The notes under the pieces are model-generated. The model was not told the DNA's origin. It searched no databases and worked only from the letters and a program-made list of their open reading frames with translations. Positions 1-5,635 of a stretch of DNA of 6,912 bases are shown here, one piece after another. The stretch comes from Clostridia bacterium. GTDB lineage: Bacteria > Bacillota > Clostridia > Oscillospirales > CAG-272. Positions within the stretch are counted from its first letter, which is position 1. Every line of letters begins with the position of its first letter. The translations under genes and the position numbers were made by a program. The stretch is taken from the NCBI GenBank assembly GCA_900770145.1, contig CAAGJL010000186.1, positions 1 to 6,912 of the forward strand. The letters are read 5' to 3'.

Positions 1-1017
1 ACTTTAAAAGCAAGGTGGCGGTCTCATGTCACCGTTTCTTCTAAGGGTGTAATAATAGGGCTTTCCGAATTTGGAAAAACGAAAACCGAGATTGAGATTC
101 CAAGCGAAGTTGAAGGAATCTCCGTAATAAGCATTAGAGATAATGCATTCAAAGACTGTACAAATCTTACAAGTATCACAATTCAAGATGGAATCACAAG
201 CATTGGAAACTCTGCTTTTTATGGTTGTGAAAGCCTTGTGAATATCACAATTCCAAATAGCGTCACAAGCATCAAAGAAAAAGCCTTCTACAAATGTACG
301 AGTCTTATAGTTATTAACATCCCGGACAACATTACAAAAATCGAGAGTTCTGCTTTTGATGGCTGTACAAGTTTAACAGCCGTATACGCAACCAGTCTTG
401 CATCGTGGTGCAAAATTGATTTTAATTCTGCCAAATCAAATCCATTATTCTATGCAAAAAATTTTTATCTGAATAAAATTTTGATACAAGATTTTGTAAT
501 TCCTGATGACATAACGACTATTGGAAATTATACATTTAACGGTTGCCAAAATATGATAAATATCACAATTCCAAATAGCGTCAAAAGCATCGGAAACTAT
601 GCGTTTGACTCCTGTAGGAATCTTACAAATATCACCCTACCAGACGGTGTTACAAGCATTGGAAGCCATGCGTTTTATTTCTGTATAAGTCTTAAAAATA
701 TTGCTATCCCAGACAGTGTCACAAGCATCGGTGAGTATGCATTCTTCTATTGTACGGATTTAACAAGCATCACACTTCCAAGCAATATTACTAAAATTGA
801 AGATTTTACATTTGGTGGTTGTGGTCTTGTAAGCATTACAATTCCAAACAGCGTCATAAGCATTGGATATGGCGCATTCTCTTCTGATAAACTCGCAAGT
901 ATCACTTTTCAAGGCACAACGGCAGAATGGATGAAAATTAAAAAAAGTCAAAACTGGATCGGTAATAATGCTAATTACACTATTCACTTTACCGACGGAG
1001 ATATTGCAAAACAATAA
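1..1017 (+). CDS. BspA-like leucine-rich-repeat surface protein, C-terminal part (5' truncated by window edge)
   Basis: The frame is open from base 1 to the TAA at 1015-1017 (338 residues visible), so the true start lies outside the window; the ATG at 238 is internal to a repeat. The protein is a series of about ten LRR_5/BspA-type repeats of 23 residues, consensus L-x-x-I-x-I-P-x-x-V-x-S-I-G-x-x-A-F-x-x-C. Around residues 125-165 the array is interrupted by a module with the motif SLASWCKIDF and a Tyr/Asn-rich linker, a known variation in BspA-like proteins. The C-terminus (TAEWMKIKKSQNWIG, then FTDGDI) resembles the usual closing segment of this family. No LPXTG, transmembrane or SLH anchor is visible at the C-terminus, so any export signal or anchor must be upstream. 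Such proteins are usually secreted or surface-bound and mediate adhesion; the partner is unknown. The gene is clearly more AT-rich than its neighbours. The family call is secure; the role is inferred. Confidence 0.9.
   Translation, partial: TLKARWRSHVTVSSKGVIIGLSEFGKTKTEIEIPSEVEGISVISIRDNAFKDCTNLTSITIQDGITSIGNSAFYGCESLVNITIPNSVTSIKEKAFYKCTSLIVINIPDNITKIESSAFDGCTSLTAVYATSLASWCKIDFNSAKSNPLFYAKNFYLNKILIQDFVIPDDITTIGNYTFNGCQNMINITIPNSVKSIGNYAFDSCRNLTNITLPDGVTSIGSHAFYFCISLKNIAIPDSVTSIGEYAFFYCTDLTSITLPSNITKIEDFTFGGCGLVSITIPNSVISIGYGAFSSDKLASITFQGTTAEWMKIKKSQNWIGNNANYTIHFTDGDIAKQ
166..891 (+). repeat. 69-bp coding repeat array (LRR_5 units)
   Basis: Repeat units begin at 166, 235, 304, 373, 553, 622, 691, 760 and 826. 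The period is 69 bp (23 codons), except for an insertion after 373 and one 66-bp unit starting at 760. Phrases such as ATCACAATTCCAAATAGCGT and ACAAGCAT(T/C)GG recur. The array is protein-coding and in frame throughout, so it is a domain repeat and not a CRISPR or satellite. High identity between the 235 and 553 units suggests recent duplication or recombination between units. Confidence 0.9.
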
Positions 1018-1031
1018 AAATCATTCCATAC

Positions 1032-1067
1032 CCCCGCCGTGGCAATGCCGCGGCGGGGTGTTTTATT
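1032..1067 (+). terminator. Intrinsic terminator of the LRR gene
   Basis: A GC-rich stem lies 15 bp after the LRR stop codon. CCCCGCCG (1032-1039) pairs with CGGCGGGG (1051-1058), continued by a T-G wobble and GGC/GCC around an AAT loop. TGTTTTATT follows. The 12-bp stem plus T-tract is a strong rho-independent terminator for the rightward gene. Confidence 0.9.
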
Positions 1068-1094
1068 GGATTATGATGCTATATCAGGCGGGAG

Positions 1095-1156
1095 AGGCGC
1101 CCCCTCCTCTGCGGGAGTTTGGTGTGGGATGAGATAAAAGCCGGTAGGGGGCGCCT
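1095..1156. repeat. 11-bp perfect inverted repeat with 40-nt spacer
   Basis: AGGCGCCCCCT (1095-1105) is the reverse complement of AGGGGGCGCCT (1146-1156). There is no T-tract after it, so it is not an obvious terminator. It could be the end structure of a small dispersed element or a folded RNA segment. Confidence 0.55.
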
Positions 1157-1259
1157 TGATGCCCCGGTGGCGAGGGTGCTTTCGGGCAAATACGGATAGG
1201 GTCAAAACAACAGCGGCGCCTTCGATGCGCGGGCTCCTTTCGTCACGCTTTGCGCGACA

Positions 1260-1278
1260 CCTTCCTCCCGGAGGAAGG
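1260..1278. repeat. Near-perfect 19-bp palindrome
   Basis: CCTTCCTCC (1260-1268) and GGAGGAAGG (1270-1278) are exact reverse complements around a single central C. It follows a short GC hairpin at 1242-1258. Similar purine/pyrimidine palindromes beside TTTGG and GCGC tracts are, from memory, typical of dispersed intergenic repeats in Clostridia; this needs a genome search. Confidence 0.55.
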
Positions 1279-1313
1279 CTTTGGGGGGCGCGGAGTGAAG
1301 GCGTTGTAATACC

Positions 1314-1347
1314 AAACGGGCGACCCGCGAAAGCGGGTCACCCGTTT
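1314..1347 (-). terminator. Hairpin terminator at the end of the ABC/TerB operon
   Basis: AAACGGG (1314-1320) pairs with CCCGTTT (1341-1347), and GACCCGC (1322-1328) pairs with GCGGGTC (1333-1339). One C-A mismatch lies between them, and the + strand loop is GAAA. The structure begins 10 bp beyond the TerB-like stop codon. Read leftward, the tail is TTTGGTATT, a modest U-tract; read rightward, the tail TTTTGCTTTGATTTT is richer in T, so it may act in both directions. Confidence 0.75.
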
Positions 1348-1357
1348 TGCTTTGATT

Positions 1358-1813
1358 TTAAGCCTTGCAGAGTTTGCGGATGTAATTGCGCTCGCGGAGG
1401 GAAATTTTGCCGTCCACGGTTACCACGCACAGGCAAAGGGCGATGACGTCCTCGCGCAACGTCTCGTCCGCCAGAGCGAGGAAAGACAGCATTTCCTGCG
1501 TGTATTCCTTTACGGCTTCCCTGCCCTCGCGGTCTTTGCGGAAGGAATTTTTGATACTGTCAAAATCAAAGTCATCCCCAAACACGTGAACCAACGCCGG
1601 GTACATAAGCAGGTATTCCTGCTCATTCACCCGCCCGTCCGCCACCACGGAGCCGAGAATAAAGCCCGCCAGCGCGTGCACGGGGTCAACGCCCGGCAGT
1701 TCCAGCAGTTTCAGTTTGGCTAAAATCTTAACGGATTTCCCCGTCAGCATCACGCCGCGCTCCGGCGCAGAAAGGTTTTCGTATTCCTTACACAGTTTTG
1801 CAAATTCAAACAT
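1358..1813 (-). CDS. TerB-like small protein (tellurite-resistance TerB superfamily fold)
   Basis: The product has 151 residues, with no signal peptide or membrane segment, so it is probably cytoplasmic. It is helical and carries two acidic motifs typical of TerB-like domains: ADGRVNEQE (residues 58-66) and VDGKISLRE (133-141). Each follows a hydrophobic helix (AGFILGSVV; IALCLCVVT). In TerB such acidic sites bind metal, and TerB-like domains are thought to act at the membrane in stress or phage-response complexes. Whether metal binds here is inferred. The start ATG is preceded by AGGAG with 8 nt spacing, and the gene lies 20 bp after the permease stop, so it is the last gene of the ABC operon. 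TerB in an ABC-2 exporter operon is unusual. No tellurite genes (terC, terD, terZ) are nearby, so resistance to tellurite should not be assumed. Family call moderately confident; role unknown. Confidence 0.7.
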   Translation of the reverse strand: MFEFAKLCKEYENLSAPERGVMLTGKSVKILAKLKLLELPGVDPVHALAGFILGSVVADGRVNEQEYLLMYPALVHVFGDDFDFDSIKNSFRKDREGREAVKEYTQEMLSFLALADETLREDVIALCLCVVTVDGKISLRERNYIRKLCKA

Positions 1814-1833
1814 TTCTCTTTCTCCTTTTCGCC

Positions 1834-3651
1834 TTACAGTGGCAAATCTTTTTTTGTAAACCGCACGGAGCCCACGATATAGCCGGTCAGCCCCAGCACG
1901 GCGAGAATCGCAAATTTCCAGATGAAGGCGTTGGTGCCGTCCATAATGGAAATGACGTCAAACAACGTGATGATGGTGGTGTAGTTGAAGTTGTTCAGGC
2001 TGTCCAACCGCACCACGGACGGGATTACAGGGCTGCCGAACAGCCCCAGCATCGCGGCAACCAGCGCAAAGATACTCAGCCCGCCGCCGATTGCCATGGA
2101 GCGCTTGCTTCGGTCAAACCAGCAGGAGGTGAAGAAACAGAGCCCGGAGAGCGCAAAGAGCACCAGAAACGCACCGAGATTGAGGAGAATCAAATTGCCG
2201 TAGGTCAGCGAAACATCCTCCGTGACGATGGAAAGGCACACGCAACCGGTCACGGTGGTGAGGGCGAACATGGCAAGCAGAGAACCGACCAGATAAACCG
2301 CCTGCGTAAATACTACGGTACTGCGTTTGGTGGAGGTGGAAAGCACGTAAGCCATAGAGCCACTGTCCACCTGACCCGCAATCAGATTATTGGAAGCCAT
2401 AATCATATAGATAATCGGCAACAGAAGCCCTGCCAGTTTGTAGAAGATGGAGCCGACAATCAGGGTGTAAAGATCCGCCTTGCCGACCTCCTCCAGCGCG
2501 TCCGAAACCTCGGTCGGGAGCGAGGACAACAGGCTCCCCGAAACCTCGGCGGCAAGCGCTTCGCTCATATCCGCCACGGCTTTGTTGTAGGCGGCGTCAT
2601 CCGCAAATTCCCCGTTTGCCTTGCGCGCGGTAAGCAGGCTCATCTCGTATTCCAGCCGGTCGCCATAGGTAATAACGGTGGTATTGGCAAGGTGTTTGAT
2701 GGAGTCATAGGTATAACCGAAACTGTTGTATTTCTCCATCGTGACGCCGAAAGCGGCAAGTTCGCCAACGATTTTCTCCACGTTTTCCGGTTCGGTCATA
2801 TTGCCGGCAAGGAACATCGAGGAGCAACTCTCCGCGCGCTCCGCGCGGTACTCGCTTCTCTCCTCGCCTGCGATATAATCATCCACATCACCCGCCTGAA
2901 TGTGCGCGATAACGGACATATAATCATACTCTGCGGGTGCTTCTTTTTCGTGTTTGAGGTAGAACGACTCATTGAACATCCCGTTCGGGTTGAGGGCGTA
3001 CATCACAGAGCCGAGCATTTCTTTTGCCTCGTTGGATTCGCGCGTGTAGGCGGGGTCAACGGCAAGCGCCTTGCTGTAAACATATTCCTGCAGGTCGTTT
3101 GCCGCCATGGTATAGGCAATGGTTACCGCGTTCTCCGCGCCGGCTGGGGTTGCCGCCGCCCACTCTGCCATTGCCGCCATATAGGCCTCGGTAGAGTCAA
3201 ACGCAGTAGCATCCGGCTTTTTGCCCTGCCACTCAGTCACGGCGTTCTCAAAGCTTTTGCCCGCTTCGGTCTTCATTTCGGGCTTGGCGCTCTGCCATGC
3301 CTGCATTGCCGCCATATACCGGGCGGGGTATGCAAACTGCTCCTCTTTCGGCATTGCCGAGAGCCAGGTCAGGTAGGAAAGCGTATCGGTGGCATTTGCC
3401 GCAAACAGCCGGTCAAACTGCCCGAGGCCGTCCACTGCGTTGTGATAGTAGTTGACGGCGCGCTTCTCCAGCCCCGCGTCAACTTCTTTGGTAATAATGG
3501 TGTCCTGAATAGAATTTTTCACTTCGCCGATGTTTCCGTTGCCGGAAATCAGCATCACACAGGCAAGCATAAAGCAAACCGCAACGGTGATAATGCTCCA
3601 CATGGTTCCGTTTGCTTTACAGGATTGTTTGAAAAGCGCCTTACTGAACAT
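1834..3651 (-). CDS. ABC-2 type transporter permease with large extracytoplasmic domain
   Basis: This is the membrane subunit of an ABC exporter, 605 residues. One membrane helix lies near the N-terminus (about 18-36). A long extracytoplasmic domain follows (about 37-394), then five helices near 395-418, 445-475, 486-508, 519-539 and 576-596. The stretch LIAGQVDSGSMAYVLSTSTKR after the second helix matches the ABC-2 permease hallmark (G-x-V-x-x-G-[ST]-M-A-Y-x-L-S-T). Helix 1, outer domain, then helices 2-6 is the usual ABC-2 layout. The outer domain has four W-x4-P repeats (see separate entry). The ATG at 3651 is chosen because it follows AAGGAG at 10-nt spacing; the longer frame needs a TTG at 3675 that lies upstream of that site and would add a basic MRKRRKRV tail. 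It overlaps the upstream ATPase by 11 bp, which suggests translational coupling. The substrate is unknown; a peptide, antibiotic or lipid is plausible. Confidence 0.9.
   Translation of the reverse strand: MFSKALFKQSCKANGTMWSIITVAVCFMLACVMLISGNGNIGEVKNSIQDTIITKEVDAGLEKRAVNYYHNAVDGLGQFDRLFAANATDTLSYLTWLSAMPKEEQFAYPARYMAAMQAWQSAKPEMKTEAGKSFENAVTEWQGKKPDATAFDSTEAYMAAMAEWAAATPAGAENAVTIAYTMAANDLQEYVYSKALAVDPAYTRESNEAKEMLGSVMYALNPNGMFNESFYLKHEKEAPAEYDYMSVIAHIQAGDVDDYIAGEERSEYRAERAESCSSMFLAGNMTEPENVEKIVGELAAFGVTMEKYNSFGYTYDSIKHLANTTVITYGDRLEYEMSLLTARKANGEFADDAAYNKAVADMSEALAAEVSGSLLSSLPTEVSDALEEVGKADLYTLIVGSIFYKLAGLLLPIIYMIMASNNLIAGQVDSGSMAYVLSTSTKRSTVVFTQAVYLVGSLLAMFALTTVTGCVCLSIVTEDVSLTYGNLILLNLGAFLVLFALSGLCFFTSCWFDRSKRSMAIGGGLSIFALVAAMLGLFGSPVIPSVVRLDSLNNFNYTTIITLFDVISIMDGTNAFIWKFAILAVLGLTGYIVGSVRFTKKDLPL
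3136..3381 (-). repeat. Four W-x4-P repeats (22-23 residue period) in the permease outer domain
   Basis: Counted from the ATG at 3651, Trp96, Trp119, Trp141 and Trp164 are each followed five residues later by Pro (WLSAMP, WQSAKP, WQGKKP, WAAATP). Spacings are 23, 22 and 23 residues. Two units share YMAAM before the Trp. At DNA level CATTGCCGCCATATA occurs exactly at 3169-3183 and 3304-3318, 135 bp (45 codons) apart, as expected for two repeat units. The array lies just outside the first membrane helix. Confidence 0.85.
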
Positions 3652-4555
3652 GACTCTCTTTCTCCTTTTTCTCAAATAAAATGTTTTTGAAATGCTTCTC
3701 CAGGGTATACGGCAACTCGGAAATAAACTTCACGTCATAGTCTTTCAGGGTGCCGAGCAGTGCCGCGGTCTCGTTTGCCGGAATCCGGATGGTTGCCTGA
3801 CTGTACTGCGGCTGCAACCGGATAACCTCGTAACGTTCTTTGATGAATTTCTGATAATCCTTGTCGGAGTGAAATTCGATTTTGAACTCTTTGACCGGGC
3901 GCCCCGTGATGTCGCTCATCCGGCAAACATCCACGATATGCCCGTCATTGATCAGCGCAACCCGGTCACAGGTGGTTTCCAGCTCCTCAAAACTATGACT
4001 GCTCATAAAAATGGTCTTGCCTTTGCGGTGCTCCTCTTTGATGATATCCAGAAAAGTCATCCGCATCAGCGGGTCAAGCCCTGTTGTCGGCTCATCCAAG
4101 AGGATAATCGGCGCGTTGTTCATCAGCGCCGCCACCAGTGCGGTTTTTTGCTTCATCCCCTTGCTCATACGTTTGAGCCCCGCGCGCGGGTCAAGTTGCA
4201 GCCGTTCAATCAGTTCGTTGGCATAATCCATATTTTGCAGCCCCAAAAAGTCCGCCTGGCATTTGAGAAAATCAATTCCGGTTTTCAGATCCGGAAAGGC
4301 GATCTCGCCCGGCACATAGCCGATGTCCTTCGCGATTTCGCTGGCGTGCTCCCAGGAGGAAAGCCCGTTCACGCTGACGCTGCCGGACGTTGGTTTCAGG
4401 AAGCCCAAAATATTGCGGATGGTGGTGGTTTTACCGCTCCCGTTGGTGCCGACAAAGCCGACCATCTCGCCCTGTTCGATGTTCAGGTTCAGGTTAAAAA
4501 TGCCCCGCCCCTCGCCAAAGTCTTTCGTCAGTTCTTTACACTCGATCACGCTCAT
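3641..4555 (-). CDS. ABC transporter ATP-binding protein (second ATPase)
   Basis: The product has 304 residues. A cytoplasmic nucleotide-binding domain fills about 1-215: Walker A GTNGSGKT (36-43), signature-like MSKGMKQK (130-137), Walker B ILLDEP (151-156), D-loop GLDP (159-162) and H-loop SSH (185-187). This is the BcrA/DrrA-like exporter ATPase type. Where the Q-loop Gln is expected, the sequence reads YVPGEI (80-85). A C-terminal accessory domain follows (about 220-304). The start is well supported: GGAGGT lies 8 nt before the ATG, inside the end of the upstream ATPase gene, and the two genes overlap by 4 bp (ATGA). Its 3' end overlaps the permease start. It is a tandem paralogue of the neighbouring ATPase (shared KDxGxGRGxF, GF.KP.SGS, PGEIA.P). 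It probably pairs with itself or that ATPase to drive the single permease. Confidence 0.95.
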   Translation of the reverse strand: MSVIECKELTKDFGEGRGIFNLNLNIEQGEMVGFVGTNGSGKTTTIRNILGFLKPTSGSVSVNGLSSWEHASEIAKDIGYVPGEIAFPDLKTGIDFLKCQADFLGLQNMDYANELIERLQLDPRAGLKRMSKGMKQKTALVAALMNNAPIILLDEPTTGLDPLMRMTFLDIIKEEHRKGKTIFMSSHSFEELETTCDRVALINDGHIVDVCRMSDITGRPVKEFKIEFHSDKDYQKFIKERYEVIRLQPQYSQATIRIPANETAALLGTLKDYDVKFISELPYTLEKHFKNILFEKKEKESHVQ

Positions 4556-5484
4556 TTCAAAGCACCTCCGAAATCCTTGTCTTCTTTATAGAATTTGAGG
4601 AAGTAATCCTCCAGTGTCTCCCGTCGGTTGCTGAACGTGACAACCTTTGCCGCCGCCAGCAGGGCGATCAGGGCATTGAGGTCGCTGTCCTCTACCGAAA
4701 GGTACGCCTCCGTGCCCTCCTCGCGAATGAGTTGAAACGTGGCAAGCACCGCGGCTTTCTGCAAAAACGCCGCTTTTTCCGCCTCGGTGGCGAATGTGAC
4801 GGTATAATACTTGCGGGAGGCGTGCTTCAAATCGTCCGCCACAAACTGAGAGACGATTTTGCCGTCCTTGATGATGGCAATGCGGTCGCACGTGGAGTCG
4901 ATTTCCGAAAAGATGTGGCTGGAAAGCAGAATCGTTTTGCCCCGCTCCTTTTCCTCATGGATAAACTGAATGAAATTCTCCTGCATGACGGGGTCAAGCC
5001 CGCTGGTCGGCTCATCCAGAATCAGCACATCGGGATCGGACATAAACGCCGTGACCACCGCCAGTTTTCGTTTGACGCCGAGGCTCATCCGTTTGGTTTC
5101 GCCCTTCAGCACTTCGTCTTCCAGTTCAAAAAGTTTCAGCATTTCACCAAGGCGTTTTTCATTATGGATTTTTTGCAGGTTTTGCATCATCCGGATAAAC
5201 TCCCAACCGGTCAGCCCTGCGGGCAAGGCGATCTCTCCGGGAATGTACCCTACATGATTCAGCACCTCGAAATAGCGGTGAAAGGTTTCCATCCCCTCAA
5301 TCTTTGTACTGCCGCTGTCCGGTTTGGAGAAGCCCATCAAGTGGCGGATGGTGGTGGATTTTCCGGCGCCGTTGGGGCCGAGAAACCCGAATACTTCCCC
5401 GCGATCCACCGCAATGCTGACGTCAAACACCCCGCGACCGGAGCCGTAATCCTTTGTCAGGTGCTCCACTTCAATCGTGTGCAT
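4552..5484 (-). CDS. ABC transporter ATP-binding protein (first ATPase of operon)
   Basis: The product has 310 residues and is the first gene of the leftward operon. The nucleotide-binding domain shows Walker A GPNGAGKS (36-43), signature-like MSLGVKRK (133-140), Walker B VLILDEP (153-159), D-loop GLDP (162-165) and H-loop SSH (188-190), all catalytically intact. The Q-loop region reads YIPGEI (80-85), without the usual Gln, as in the neighbouring paralogue. A C-terminal domain (about 225-310) is typical of exporter ATPases of the BcrA/DrrA type. The start ATG has AGGAGG at 6-nt spacing. Transcription should come from the divergent control region shared with the TetR-family gene. The substrate specificity cannot be read from an ATPase. 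Confidence 0.95.
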   Translation of the reverse strand: MHTIEVEHLTKDYGSGRGVFDVSIAVDRGEVFGFLGPNGAGKSTTIRHLMGFSKPDSGSTKIEGMETFHRYFEVLNHVGYIPGEIALPAGLTGWEFIRMMQNLQKIHNEKRLGEMLKLFELEDEVLKGETKRMSLGVKRKLAVVTAFMSDPDVLILDEPTSGLDPVMQENFIQFIHEEKERGKTILLSSHIFSEIDSTCDRIAIIKDGKIVSQFVADDLKHASRKYYTVTFATEAEKAAFLQKAAVLATFQLIREEGTEAYLSVEDSDLNALIALLAAAKVVTFSNRRETLEDYFLKFYKEDKDFGGALK

Positions 5485-5515
5485 ATTTTTCCTCCTGTTC
5501 TGTGTTTTTTAGCTG

Positions 5516-5541
5516 AACACTGTTGACATTTTTACAATGTT
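5516..5541. promoter_or_regulatory. Candidate operator 1: inverted repeat AACACTG-N12-CAATGTT
   Basis: AACACTG (5516-5522) and CAATGTT (5535-5541) are inverted half-sites with one mismatch. They bracket the -35 box (5523-5528) of the rightward promoter. They share the half-site of the second repeat at 5588-5609. Binding here would block the regulator's own promoter. The assignment to the TetR-like protein is inferred. Confidence 0.5.
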
Positions 5542-5551
5542 GAATTATAAT
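5523..5551 (+). promoter_or_regulatory. Consensus sigma-A-type promoter for the tetR-like gene
   Basis: TTGACA (5523-5528) and TATAAT (5546-5551) are separated by exactly 17 bp, a perfect match to the housekeeping consensus. The predicted start is near 5558, giving a leader of about 78 nt to the ATG at 5636. A promoter this strong makes a repressor-controlled switch likely. Confidence 0.85.
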
Positions 5552-5572
5552 GATTTTGCAAGCAAATGAAAA
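5544..5572 (-). promoter_or_regulatory. Candidate leftward promoter A for the ABC operon
   Basis: On the minus strand TTTTCA (5572-5567) lies 17 bp from a perfect TATAAT (5549-5544). This -10 shares the palindrome ATTATAAT (5544-5551) with the rightward promoter, so the two would fire in opposite directions from one melted region. The -35 matches 4 of 6 consensus bases. It competes with candidate B. Confidence 0.45.
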
Positions 5573-5587
5573 GAGCAAAAACATCGT

Positions 5588-5609
5588 CAGTGTTAAAATA
5601 TAAACACTG
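5588..5609. promoter_or_regulatory. Candidate operator 2: inverted repeat CAGTGTT-N8-AACACTG
   Basis: CAGTGTT (5588-5594) and AACACTG (5603-5609) are perfect 7-bp inverted half-sites. They cover the -10 of leftward promoter candidate B (5597-5602). TetR-family proteins bind such palindromes as dimers. The overlapping direct repeat ACTGTAAA (5606-5613 and 5618-5625) adds a further possible contact. Confidence 0.6.
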
Positions 5610-5625
5610 TAAACAAAACTGTAAA
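5597..5625 (-). promoter_or_regulatory. Candidate leftward promoter B for the ABC operon
   Basis: On the minus strand TTTACA (5625-5620) and TATATT (5602-5597) are 17 bp apart, each matching 5 of 6 consensus bases. The predicted start is near 5590, giving a leader of about 106 nt to the ATG at 5484. Its -10 lies inside the perfect inverted repeat 5588-5609. Confidence 0.5.
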
Positions 5626-5635
5626 AAGGAACGTT

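Larger units (their letters stand above)
1068..1313. other. GC-rich intergenic segment with repeats, no credible gene
   Basis: This segment separates the rightward LRR gene from the leftward ABC operon. It contains an 11-bp inverted repeat (1095-1105/1146-1156), a near-perfect 19-bp palindrome (1260-1278), a small hairpin (GTCACGC 1242-1248 with GCGCGAC 1252-1258, one mismatch) and an imperfect direct repeat (GGCGCCTT-GATGC near 1150-1162 and 1215-1228). A rightward open frame starts here (1156) but runs into the antisense of the next gene and has an Arg/Gly/Pro-rich translation without domains. The composition is unlike the LRR gene. It may be a dispersed noncoding repeat of the host genome; this is an inference. 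I see no tRNA or recognised RNA. Confidence 0.5.

Noticed and set aside
238..240. Nominal start codon for the LRR gene at 238
   Set aside because: The same frame is open to base 1 and encodes at least one more LRR unit plus the typical N-terminal cap (GKTKTEIEIPSEVEG) upstream. The codon at 238 is an internal GTG in a repeat.
166..891. Regular 69-bp repeats considered as CRISPR or minisatellite
   Set aside because: All units are in frame, differ by codon-level substitutions and encode the LRR_5 pattern. There are no unique spacers of constant length between identical repeats.
1156..1446. A 96-codon rightward open frame in the intergenic region
   Set aside because: It starts within repeat sequence, continues antisense into the TerB-like gene, crosses a terminator hairpin, and has an Arg/Pro/Gly-rich translation with no recognisable family.
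3652..3675. TTG at 3675 as the permease start
   Set aside because: The AAGGAG ribosome binding site lies downstream of this TTG and 10 nt before the ATG at 3651. The added MRKRRKRV would be a translated ribosome binding site.
1798..3690. A 630-codon open frame on the + strand antisense to the whole permease, with further long + frames opposite both ATPases (3692-4591, 4732-5526)
   Set aside because: Their translations are rich in His, Arg, Gly and Gln with no domain pattern, no good ribosome binding sites and no membrane logic. They arise because the GC-rich minus-strand genes rarely use codons whose complement is a stop. The minus-strand frames carry complete ABC motifs.
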